From: Bufo bufo
Lineage: Eukaryota > Chordata > Amphibia > Anura > Bufonidae
Assembly (NCBI RefSeq): GCF_905171765.1
Contig: NC_053393.1
Coordinates: 185,499,921 to 185,563,920, forward strand
Length of the DNA stretch: 64,000 bases
Direction of reading: 5' to 3'
Part shown: piece by piece, positions 55,945 through 64,000 of the stretch
How the letters are laid out: the number at the start of each line of letters is the position of its first letter
How positions within the stretch are numbered: the first letter of the stretch is position 1
Made by a program: the position numbers and the translations under genes
Notes under the pieces: generated by a model
Databases searched by the model: none
Told to the model about the DNA's origin: nothing
Seen by the model: only the letters and a program-made list of their open reading frames with translations

Positions 55945-56935
55945 ATGTCACAGAACACCACCGATTATGGACAATATATTAGGCCCAGATTACTGTAATT
56001 TGCAATACAGACACAGTTTTCGGATGCAGGACAGTATATGTCACAGAAACCCACAGAATATGGACACTATATTAGGCCCAGAATAGTTAAATTTGCACTA
56101 AAGAAACAGTTTTAGGATGGTGTACTGTATATGTTACAGAAAAAAAACACACTATGGACTCTAGATTAGGCCCAGATTATTCAAATTTACGCTAAAGAAA
56201 AAGTTTTCGGATGGAGTACTGTATATGTCACAGAAAACAACACACTATGGACACTAGATTAGGTCCAGATCATATAAATTTACGCTAAAGAAACTGTTTT
56301 CGGATAGAGTACTGTATATGTCATGGATGTGTATTACACGCACACACTACAGACACAGTAGATGAGGGTTGGCCCCTGATTATTTAAATTTACGCTAAAG
56401 AAACAGTTTTCGGATGGCGTACTGTATGTGTCACAGAAAGCCGCACACTATGGACACTAGATTAGGCCCAGATTAGTTAAATTTGCTCTAAATAAACAGT
56501 TTTCGGATGGCGTACTGTATATGTCACAGAAAACACACTATGGACACTAGATTAGGTCCAGATCATTTAAATTTACGCTAAAGAAACTGTTTTCGGATGG
56601 CGTATTGTATATGTCACAGAAAGCCGCACACTATGGACACTAGATTAGGCCCAGATTAGTTAAATTTACGCTAAAGAAACAGTTTTCAAATGGAGTACTG
56701 TATATTTTCACGGATGTGTATTACACACACAGACTACAGAGACAGTAGATGAGGGCTGGCCCCAGATTATTTACATTTACGCTAAAGAAACAGTTTTCAG
56801 ATGGAGTACTGCATATGTCATGGATGTGTATTAAACGCATACTATAGAGAATAAATGTGGCGCTGATTATTAGAATTTACGCAAAAAGACACAGTCTGCG
56901 GATGATGTACAGTATATGTCACTAATAGGTATTGA
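55945..56935. repeat. About 93-bp tandem repeat flanking the outer hAT gene, ten copies
   Basis: The unit contains TTTACGCTAAAGAAACAGTT, TTCGGATGGAGTACTGTATA, TGTCACAGAAA and CTATGGACACTAGATTAGGC. Copies are diverged by point changes and small indels. It is non-coding. Confidence 0.88.
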
Positions 56936-57740
56936 AGAAAAATATATTGCTGCTGTCAAACACACACACAGTAGTCCTTAGGCTACTTTCACACTTGCGT
57001 TCAGAGCGGATCCGTCTGGTGTCTGCACAGACGGATCCGCTCCTATAATGCAGACGTTGGGATCCGTTCAGAACGGATCCGTCTGCATTATAGTTTAGAA
57101 AAAATTCTAAGTGTGAAAGCTGTTCAGACGGATCCGTCCAGACTTTACATTGAAACTCAATGGGGGACGGATCCGTTTGAAAATTGAGCCATATTGTGTC
57201 AACTTCAAACGGATCCGTCCCCATTGACTTACATTGTAAGTCTGGACGGATCCGTTTGCCTCCTCACGGCCAGGCGGACACCCGAACGCTGCAAGCAGCA
57301 TTCGGGTGTCCGCCTGCTGAGCGGAGCTGAGTCTGAACGCTGCCAGACTGATGCATTCTGAGCGGATCCGCATCCACTCAGAATGCATTGGGGCAGTACG
57401 GATGCGTTCGGGGCTGCTTGTGAGAGCCTTCAAACGGAGCTCACAAGCGGAGCCCCGAACGCTAGTGTGAAAGTAGCCTTAAAAGGACTTTGGGGTCTTT
57501 GAAAAACTTTTGGTAGTAAAAACAGCAAATTTATCTGTCCCTTCCTCTGCACGGATGTCCCTGAGGCTGATCAAATTAGTGCAGGTAAAAATATATTGCT
57601 GCTCTAAAACACACACAGTAGTCCTTAAAAGGACTTTTGGGTCTTTGAAAAGCTTTCTTCGAATAATAACTGTGAATTTCGCTCCCTACTCTCTGCTCTC
57701 CCTGACTATGACTGATCCGAGCACCTATCATCAGGTGCTA
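56936..57740. repeat. Duplicated hAT flank with a MITE in one copy
   Basis: ATATTGCTGCT, CACACACAGTAGTCCTTAAA and AGGACTTT at 57590-57640 match 56943-56980 joined to 57479-57495. The second copy therefore shows the site before the MITE inserted. Confidence 0.82.
56981..57478. mobile_element. Palindromic MITE (GGCTACTTTCACAC family), TTA target duplication
   Basis: Ends GGCTACTTTCACACTTGCG and CTAGTGTGAAAGTAGCC are inverses; TTA flanks at 56978-56980 and 57479-57481. The interior repeats ACGGATCCGT many times. The empty site is present at about 57620 in the neighbouring duplicate. Confidence 0.9.
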
Positions 57741-58063
57741 TATAGCACCCGATGATGCGTTCCGGCCAGCCAATCACTGTAATGCCAGCAGCCAACATGG
57801 CTACTGGCATTACAGTGATGGCAGTTCTTACCTACACGTTTATTGGCTGCTTAGCAGTGGCGAAACGTGCGGGGAGGAGACTTGGGCATGGCGCTCAAGA
57901 ACGGCGCTCGAGCACATGCGGTACTCGGCCGAGTACCACCATGTGCCGAGCATAGTGATGCTCGAGCCAAACAGGTATTCAGCCGAGCATGCTCGCTCAT
58001 CACTAGTTTTTAGCCATAATATATTTACATATATTATAATATATGATATATATAATATATATG

Positions 58064-58104
<41 letters not shown>

Positions 58105-58194
58105 TATATGTAAATATATATATATATATATATAATATATATATATATAATATGTAAATATATTATGGCTAAAAAATTTCTGAAATGTTTCTGC

Positions 58195-58262
58195 CAGGAT
58201 TTGAACTTCCCAGCTTGTAAATCAGAGGCAAGGACCTTATCCACTCAGCTATAAGGCTGAAT
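58195..58262 (-). repeat. tRNA-like sequence
   Basis: On the minus strand TAGCTGAGTGGATAAGG resembles an A box and AGTTCAAATCC a B box. It is followed by TGGCAGAAACATTTC, shared with the next two copies. It is more likely SINE-derived than a working tRNA gene, since no full cloverleaf was found. Confidence 0.5.
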
Positions 58263-58354
58263 GCTAAACTGGGTCAGAAAAACCTCATAGTAGTTTCTGA
58301 TTTAATGAGTATTCCTATTCAACGGAAGACTTAATTTATATTTCTGTGCAGGTT

Positions 58355-58439
58355 AACATGTAGCTATATAGTGTAGTGGTTAACATCCTTGCCTCTAATG
58401 TACAAACTTGGGAGTTTGAATCCTGGCAGAAACATTTCA

Positions 58440-58440
<1 letters not shown>
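58355..58440 (+). repeat. tRNA-like sequence
   Basis: TAGTGTAGTGGTTAACATCC (A-box side) and AGTTTGAATCC (B-box side), followed by TGGCAGAAACATTTC. It is the inverted partner of 58195-58262. Confidence 0.5.
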
Positions 58441-58487
<47 letters not shown>

Positions 58488-58635
58488 TGTTTTTAGCCAT
58501 AATATATTTACATATATTATATATTTAGAATACATAATATATTATAATATATGTAAATATATTATGGCTAACAACATCAATAGTAGTTTCCCACATATTA
58601 TGCATTCATATATATCCATATATATCAGAATTATG

Positions 58636-58667
<32 letters not shown>

Positions 58668-58672
<5 letters not shown>

Positions 58673-58833
58673 CATCAAAGGATGAGGCAGCACACCAAAT
58701 AGAAGTGAAAGAATGGTGGATCTTTATTCCCCTTGCAACGTTTCAACCGCTCAATGCGGTCTTTTGCAAGGGGAATAAAGATCCACCATTCTTTCACTTT
58801 TATTTGGAGTGCTGCCTCATCCTTTGATGCTAT
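58668..58833. repeat. Near-perfect hairpin of about 75-bp arms
   Basis: ATAGCATCAAAGGATGAGGC at 58668 pairs with GCCTCATCCTTTGATGCTAT at 58833; the loop is near CAACCGCTCAATGCGGT. The ends are followed by (TA)n on the left. Confidence 0.88.
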
Positions 58834-58928
58834 ACTTACGATAGCCGTGTGAGCCTGCGGCTGTGAGGATTACCTGCACCCACCTTTACTGGTCTTGTGC
58901 TGCTGTGGCCTTTTTTTGTCTTTTTTTG

Positions 58929-58975
<47 letters not shown>

Positions 58976-59034
58976 TTTGTGCCATACATTTTTTACAGTT
59001 ACTAAAAAAATGTATCTCTATTTCTGAAATGTTT

Positions 59035-59097
59035 CTGCCAGGATTCAAATTCCCAAGCATGTACATTAGAGGCAAGGATGTTAACCACTACACTAAC
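59035..59097 (-). repeat. tRNA-like sequence, third copy of the group
   Basis: Minus-strand TTAGTGTAGTGGTTAACATC and ATTTGAATCCTGGCAGAAAC match the unit at 58355-58440 closely. Confidence 0.5.
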
Positions 59098-59100
59098 CTT

Positions 59101-61984
59101 CACAGAAATATAAAATATGTCTTCTGCTACATGAATGCTGTCCGATCCCATTAACTATAAAGGGGACGGGTGGAGATCTGGCCACAACCCAGCAAATATG
59201 TTGAGAATTGGCCAGACAAATACCCCCCAGTATTAATGCCAATTTCCTGAGAAGATCAACAGATTAATAACTTTCATAATCGCATTTGCTGCAATTTCAG
59301 CGTCACAGAGAGACACCCATTCCTGCTGGCATTACAAGTTAATGATCCTCTCACATTCTGGCACCCATACACCTGTCATATTTGGTATCAAAACAGCTGG
59401 CATGATGAAATAGGAGATATGAAAACATCTTGGCACCTGCATGTCTACCAGAGAAGGCAAGACATTGTTTTTAATATTTCATATCTGCCAGCTGAGTGAG
59501 GAGGTGCCGCACACATGTTGTCCCAGAAGGCTGGGTCAAGAATGGGAAGGGGATCCCTCTCCTCTCCACACTCTGCTGCAGAGAGATAAATTGGAAGAAT
59601 TTGGGGCTTTTTTTTTACACAATTTGGGGATCTGATCGAAATTAGGTTGTGTTCAGCTTTTTTCTCCCTATCCTCGGGAATGGCAAAACAGACCTAACAA
59701 GCCACCGCTAAGTATTGACTTTTTCTGTTTTTCTCTTTTATTTTCCTAACTGTTTTTGCACCTATATGGATGTCTGCTTATTTTCCTTTTGTAACCAAGT
59801 ACTGTATATTTTTATACATTAAAGTCTAAAACTTTAATTATTTGCCTCGTGGCCCTAAAATAAACCCGGTTAAGCTCCATTTTAGAGTATAAATGTAGCT
59901 AGTGCTACTGTGTACCTGCTTGAAAGTAGGGCATTGTTGGGTTATCTGTTGGGCCATAGAATTCAATAGCTGGTGGCAGTGAGTGTTTTGGCATGCCTGA
60001 ACTGTTGTGGAGTGTGATTTATGCTCAATTTTCAGCCTGAGTGGAAGGCAAGTGTGGCTAGTGCTACTGAGTCCCTCCTTGCCAGTAGGGCATTGTTGGA
60101 AGATGATTATTTGTGTTAAATTTCCAGATTATGGGGAACAGAAACTGCAAAATTTTGCCAATTTGGACAACTTTTATCTTATGCTTTTTGGCAGCCTACT
60201 AATCAACTTTTCAAGCCACTCCAACACTTCATTTGATTATCTTAGTCTATTGTGCGCTTGAGGCTCTCACAACTCAGTGCAATCTACAGAAAAAACACCC
60301 ATTGGACACTCCAAAATATGATTCAATGGTTAAGTGCCTTTCTGCCACAAAATCTGTCGCATGTGAAGGCACCCTTATACAGATATTGCAATTATAACAT
60401 ATAGTGATGATATTCAGTAGAAGATAGACACTGTTGTCTTATTTTTTTTGTCTATGTGTACAGCAAGAAAAAAATTGCAAAACAAAAAGTCACACCAAGG
60501 AGACAAAGTAAAGATGGAATGATGATGGAAACGGAATGAGAATCCACAGGTTCCTTGCAGTGCCTATGTGCCTGCTCATGAGGTTTTTACTCAGATGCTG
60601 ATTACTGATGACCATTTCTGAAATGAAAGTCAGCAGGTGCCATAACTCCTGAAAAAGAAACCAATTCTTGATCTGAAAACCTGTCAGACTGATCAAAACA
60701 CATGCCAGTTTTGAAAAGTATATTTTTCTTTTGAGCCATAATTCTGAACCACACAATATTGATAAAGACTGAATACTATGGTACATTTTTTTTTTAAACA
60801 GAAAATTGGGGTTGGAAAGCAGCACAGAAATTGGAGCTCATTTAAGTTTTATACTTTTCTGCTATGCGTTTCTAGCCAGTTATTAAAATAATGGATGGGT
60901 AAAGCATATTTAGCCAAAATGTACTTATAGACTATCTGACAGCCAACATTTTGAGATGCACTGTATTTTGCCTGAAAAGCCCATGAATTATTATGATCTA
61001 TAAAATGAAAAAGCGAATATCCACTTCATTGAATGGAACTGCTTCCCCTCCATCTAGTCTTGGATCAATTGTTTTGGATTTTTATGAAGATTTTTGGAGC
61101 CTTGTCAAGAACTTCAATGAGCTAAATGCAGATGATGCATTAAAAAATTAACTAATGTAGCCCATTATCAACACTATGATATCACCACATTAATTATGAA
61201 GCCTTTAGCCACTTCAAGAATGGACATTTAGAGACGGAGGTTTGGCCCAAAAGAAGAAAATTTTATTATATGGAAAAATGGGTTTGTAGCTTCATAATAT
61301 TATTACAACTATTGCCTTTGGATCCTATTGCAGATCGAAATATATGTGATGTTAATTTAGTAGTCTCAAAGTTGGCAAAATATTTTTATGGTCTCTATCC
61401 AAGAGTCATATTATTGAAACCTAAAGGCTATGGACGCTTGTTACATCAGTAGCCCATGTCCGTCGCTGCCCCGCACTTCAATTAAGAACATTATTCATTG
61501 AACTACTACTCCCATTTTTCCAATCACTTCCTCTCCACCTCTTCTCCTTGCTCTGTGTATAGTTGCATGGCTGCTTCTAAATGTTAACAATAGCTGAAAT
61601 AGCTGCTGGGCAGCAATACGCGTAGGATGTCTCCCTTCTCCACGACACATGTTCTGCAAGACGTTATTTATTGTTTTGATTATTAGAATGTCTTGGTCTT
61701 TCATGTGATTTTCACATTATCATTGTGTTATTTATGTAATTGATTTTTTCAGAGCACGTTTGGTTTCCTTATATTGCCCTATTCAGGGCTTATGCTGTTC
61801 ATTGTGGGGTATTGGTGGATTCTGTTGTAAATGCTTTTTAATAGTTTTCAATGTTTGTCTTCTTGTCTTTTCTTTGCATTCTTGATAAACTATTGTGATT
61901 TTGTATATGTTTTGGTGTGCTTTTGTTACCTGTGTGCTTTGTCTTTTTATATGGCTGCTTCTAAATGTTAATCAGCTTCTGCTA
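59101..61984. other. Unassigned sequence, nothing recognised except small duplications
   Basis: GCTAGTGCTACTG plus GTAGGGCATTGTTGG occurs at about 59897-59940 and again at 60056-60104. ATGGCTGCTTCTAAATGTTA occurs at about 61567 and 61951. Frames are below 115 codons and show no domain. Confidence 0.4.
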
Positions 61985-62157
61985 TAATGCTGGTCAGTTT
62001 GGCCGGACTAGGGCGCAGCTAAGGGTAGGCCAGCATGATTAGGTTTGGTTGTAGGGTCAGGGGGGTTAAGGGATTTGAATTCAATGGTGGGGTGGGGGGC
62101 GTTGCTATAGTGGGAGGAGTTTGGGGGGCTATTTATGGGGGTGTACTGAGGTGAGGG

Positions 62158-63144
62158 GTGCCATTTTGTGGAAAAAGAAAACTGAAGATGTCACAGACAC
62201 TTACCGTGGAAGACATGCTGTCCAGGCTGCGGGAGGCGGCGGCGGAGCGGGGACACGAATGGCTGAGCGAGCAGATGGCTGGCATGTTGAGGGGGGAGGC
62301 GGTGAGTACTGTCAGCTCACCGCCGGAAGGCAGACGGACGCGGCGGGTAGGGCCGCCGGCGCGCCTGAGTCCCACAGAGACCCCCCGGGTTCGGCGCCGC
62401 GTTAGGAGCCCCTCCAGGGACCCTTCACCCCGGGAGTCATCAGGGCAGCCTGCTTCTGTGTCCTCCCGGCGTGGGAGGAATCCGAGAACAAGGCGGAACC
62501 CAGCGCAGGGCAGGAGGTCCCTCCCTCTGCCCTCTCCTGCAAGCGGCGGTGGAGCGGGAACAGGTGCGGCGGGATCCCTTACTGGTACGCTGGTTGGGAG
62601 GCCTGCTCAGCGTGGGAATGGCAGGAGCAATGGGGCACACGAGGCTGCGCAGCTGCAAGATGGTGGGGAGCGCAGGCCTCAGGAAGAAGATGTGCCGGGA
62701 AGATCGGTGTCGCTTCAGCGCCCTCTGGTGGCCTCTGAGAGGAACGCACCCAGCATGGATTCTGCTGGGGTGCAGAGTTGCAGCAATGAAGTCCCAAGAA
62801 GGAGCGTGGTGGTCCAGAGGGAGGATGTTCGTCAGGATGCAGGATTTTCCGCTGCAGGGTTCACAGCCCCCTGGCAGCAAGGTGAGAACCCGTGGGGATC
62901 CCTTAATTCTATGTTGAGTGCCCAAGGGGGGAGCGGGCTGGGGGGTGGTCAGGGGGAGTTAGCCGGGGGTTTAGGTCAGTTGTTGAGTAGTCTGGCGGGA
63001 TTGGTGGCGGGGTTGGGGAGTGCGGGCAGGGTTCCGGTGCAGGCTGGGGGAGTCCGGGCGGGGAACGTCGGGGGGAATGGTGAGGCGGGGACGCAGGATG
63101 GCGGGTCGGTTTCTGTGCAGATGCAGGCGGGGGGGAAGCGGTAG
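62158..63144 (+). CDS. Gag-like protein of the DIRS-like element, N-terminal part
   Basis: A 328-codon frame. The start could be 62158 or the second methionine at 62188 (MSQTLTVEDMLSRL), where a helical segment begins. The middle is rich in R, P, S and G, the end in G and Q. It closes at TAG 63142-63144 just after a run of seven G. The downstream frame 63153-63884 continues in the -1 frame, with sequence typical of the rest of Gag. So this is probably the front half of one protein of about 570 residues. No named domain is recognised in this half. Confidence 0.7.
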   Translation: MPFCGKRKLKMSQTLTVEDMLSRLREAAAERGHEWLSEQMAGMLRGEAVSTVSSPPEGRRTRRVGPPARLSPTETPRVRRRVRSPSRDPSPRESSGQPASVSSRRGRNPRTRRNPAQGRRSLPLPSPASGGGAGTGAAGSLTGTLVGRPAQRGNGRSNGAHEAAQLQDGGERRPQEEDVPGRSVSLQRPLVASERNAPSMDSAGVQSCSNEVPRRSVVVQREDVRQDAGFSAAGFTAPWQQGENPWGSLNSMLSAQGGSGLGGGQGELAGGLGQLLSSLAGLVAGLGSAGRVPVQAGGVRAGNVGGNGEAGTQDGGSVSVQMQAGGKR

Positions 63145-63152
63145 GGGATAAG

Positions 63153-63884
63153 GTGGGTGATGCGGCTCAAGGGGAGGTATACGTTTGTTTTGAAGGGCCG
63201 TTGGGGGCGCACTTGAGGCAGGAGGTGCAGGAGGTGCAGGATAGGATTTGGAAAGGGGAATACGTGGAGATTTTTTCGCTTCTCCCACTGGAGCGTTTTA
63301 ATCTGGATAGGGAGAGGAAGGATGAGAAGAGGAAAGATGAGGATGAGAAACGGCGGTACAGATTGATACCGCGTACGTTCGGGAATTGGTTGCAGGCGTT
63401 TGCAATCTTGGCGAGTGTTATAGGGGAGAAGAATCCGGAGTGTTGCTCGCAGTTATTCTGTTACATGGATGCGATAGGGGAAGCTTACCGTGTGTACGGG
63501 GGTGTTGGTTGGTTAAGGTATGATGAACAGTTTAGGCAGAGAAAAGCGGTCCGCCCTAATATGCGGTGGGACCATAAGGATATAGGTTTATGGATGAGGG
63601 TGACGGCGCCAGGGAGACAGGGGCAGCCCTTTCGGAGTGAGGCAGGGGGGGCTGGGCAGTTTACCTTGGCGTCCGCATCCGCAAAGGGACAGTGTTTTTT
63701 GTTTAATGAGGGGGGATGTAAGTTTGGCCCGAAGTGCAGATTCAAACATGAATGTGCCAGTTGCGGGGGGAATCACGGGTCGAACAGATGTGTTAAGGGG
63801 TCAAAGCACAGGGGGGGTGCAGATGGGGCTGGAAAAGGGTCGGACGCCGGTGCGGGTGGAAAAGATGGGCCCGTTCCTAGATAG
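63153..63884 (+). CDS. Gag-like protein of the DIRS-like element, C-terminal zinc-finger part
   Basis: A frame of 243 codons whose first possible start is GTG (63153), so it is better read as a continuation after a -1 shift at the G run 63129-63135. It has a helical, charged middle (ERKDEKRKDEDEKRRYR), a conserved-looking FGNWLQAFAILASVI segment and two metal-binding motifs near the end. CFLFNEGGCKFGPKCRFKH is C-x7-C-x5-C-x3-H, and CASCGGNHGSNRC is C-x2-C-x3-H-x4-C. This pair is characteristic of DIRS-type gag proteins, which coat the RNA. It overlaps the RT frame by about 20 bases. Confidence 0.78.
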   Translation: MGDAAQGEVYVCFEGPLGAHLRQEVQEVQDRIWKGEYVEIFSLLPLERFNLDRERKDEKRKDEDEKRRYRLIPRTFGNWLQAFAILASVIGEKNPECCSQLFCYMDAIGEAYRVYGGVGWLRYDEQFRQRKAVRPNMRWDHKDIGLWMRVTAPGRQGQPFRSEAGGAGQFTLASASAKGQCFLFNEGGCKFGPKCRFKHECASCGGNHGSNRCVKGSKHRGGADGAGKGSDAGAGGKDGPVPR

Positions 63885-64000
63885 ATATCCTAATAGGGAG
63901 GTGGCGGAATGGTTGAAAGAGGGTTTTACTGTTGGGTTTGTGATTCCGTCAGATCCTCTGCCGGCGGTTTGGGGGGGTAAGAATTTGCGATCGGCATTTG
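63865..64000 (+). CDS. Start of the reverse transcriptase ORF, truncated by the window
   Basis: From ATG at 63865 the frame is open to the window end. It reads MGPFLDRYPNREVAEWL, then EGFTVGFVIP, a pattern (L-x-x-YPN, GF-x-x-GF-x-IP) seen at the beginning of the polymerase region of DIRS-like elements. RT motifs proper, RNase H and recombinase would lie beyond position 64000. Confidence 0.7.
   Translation, partial: MGPFLDRYPNREVAEWLKEGFTVGFVIPSDPLPAVWGGKNLRSAF

Larger units (their letters stand above)
41258..58010 (-). mobile_element. Outer hAT transposon (minus strand), split by an 11.6-kb insertion
   Basis: Transposase pieces on the minus strand lie at 53729-55738 and 41408-42095. The duplication GAGCTGAC at 42096-42103 and 53721-53728 shows they were one gene. 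A tandem repeat of about 93 bp (55945-56935) precedes the gene. The right end may be GCATGCTCGCTCATCACTAG at 57988-58007, whose inverse CTAGTGATGAGCGAGC is a plausible hAT terminus. The left end is lost. Confidence 0.7.
58012..58570. repeat. AT-rich palindromes flanking inverted tRNA-like units
   Basis: TTAGCCATAATATATTTAC at 58012 pairs with GTAAATATATTATGGCTAA near 58168, and a second pair lies at 58493-58570. Between them are two tRNA-like units in opposite orientation (58195-58262 and 58355-58440) and (TA)n runs. Confidence 0.7.
61985..64000 (+). mobile_element. 5' part of a DIRS-like retrotransposon, runs off the window
   Basis: A G-rich leader with GCTATTTATGGGG (about 62130) leads to a gag-like gene and the start of the RT frame. 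The reading frames are long and intact apart from one shift, so this copy is younger than the one at 8376-17612. The exact left end is not defined; no inverted repeat partner is in view. Confidence 0.72.

Noticed and set aside
58195..58440. Functional tRNA genes
   Set aside because: A- and B-box-like motifs are present, but no complete cloverleaf with a clear anticodon arm could be drawn.

Overview
The window looks like a stretch of vertebrate, most likely anuran (frog or toad), nuclear genome. The evidence is the mix of mobile elements: Tc1-like transposons of several families, hAT elements with 8-bp target duplications, palindromic MITEs flanked by TTA, a Helitron remnant, tyrosine-recombinase (DIRS-order) retrotransposons, a Penelope-type fragment and many minisatellites. 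I see no intact host gene, no rRNA and no CRISPR. Almost everything that can be named is a transposable element, usually broken and often nested. Species is not determinable by eye.

Layout. 1-135 is the end of a hAT element. 976-2825 is a large palindromic element broken by a MITE and a Tc1 copy. 3447-4401 is a 955-bp MITE. 5135-8235 holds tandem repeats (two minisatellites, a 41-bp array) with another MITE inside. 8376-17612 is a degenerate retrotransposon with split direct repeats (A1 ... B1-A2-B2) and a tyrosine recombinase remnant; its middle is a 56/28-bp satellite, itself split by a hAT element that contains further elements. 19575-31009 is a run of Tc1 fragments, two hATs, a 27-bp minisatellite and a Penelope-like piece with a hammerhead-like motif. 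33396-40300 is read as one Helitron, with a 26-bp repeat near its 5' end, a Tc1 copy, another insertion and a MITE.

41258-58010 is a hAT element coding on the minus strand. It is split by a second hAT (42104-53720, 8-bp duplication GAGCTGAC), which is split by an LTR retroelement (44521-51664, 4-bp duplication TCAT), one of whose LTRs is split by a 2.2-kb fold-back element. This LTR retroelement is the most interesting object here. Its LTRs are nearly identical, it has no visible pol, and its minus-strand reading frame encodes a clear cold-shock domain of Y-box type plus a PPxY motif, then, after a single in-frame TAA, a proline-rich, coiled-coil-containing second part.

58012-59100 contains AT-rich palindromes and tRNA-like sequences. 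59101-61985 has nothing I recognise. 61985-64000 is the 5' part of a better preserved DIRS-like retrotransposon (gag with zinc fingers, then the start of the RT frame), running off the window end.
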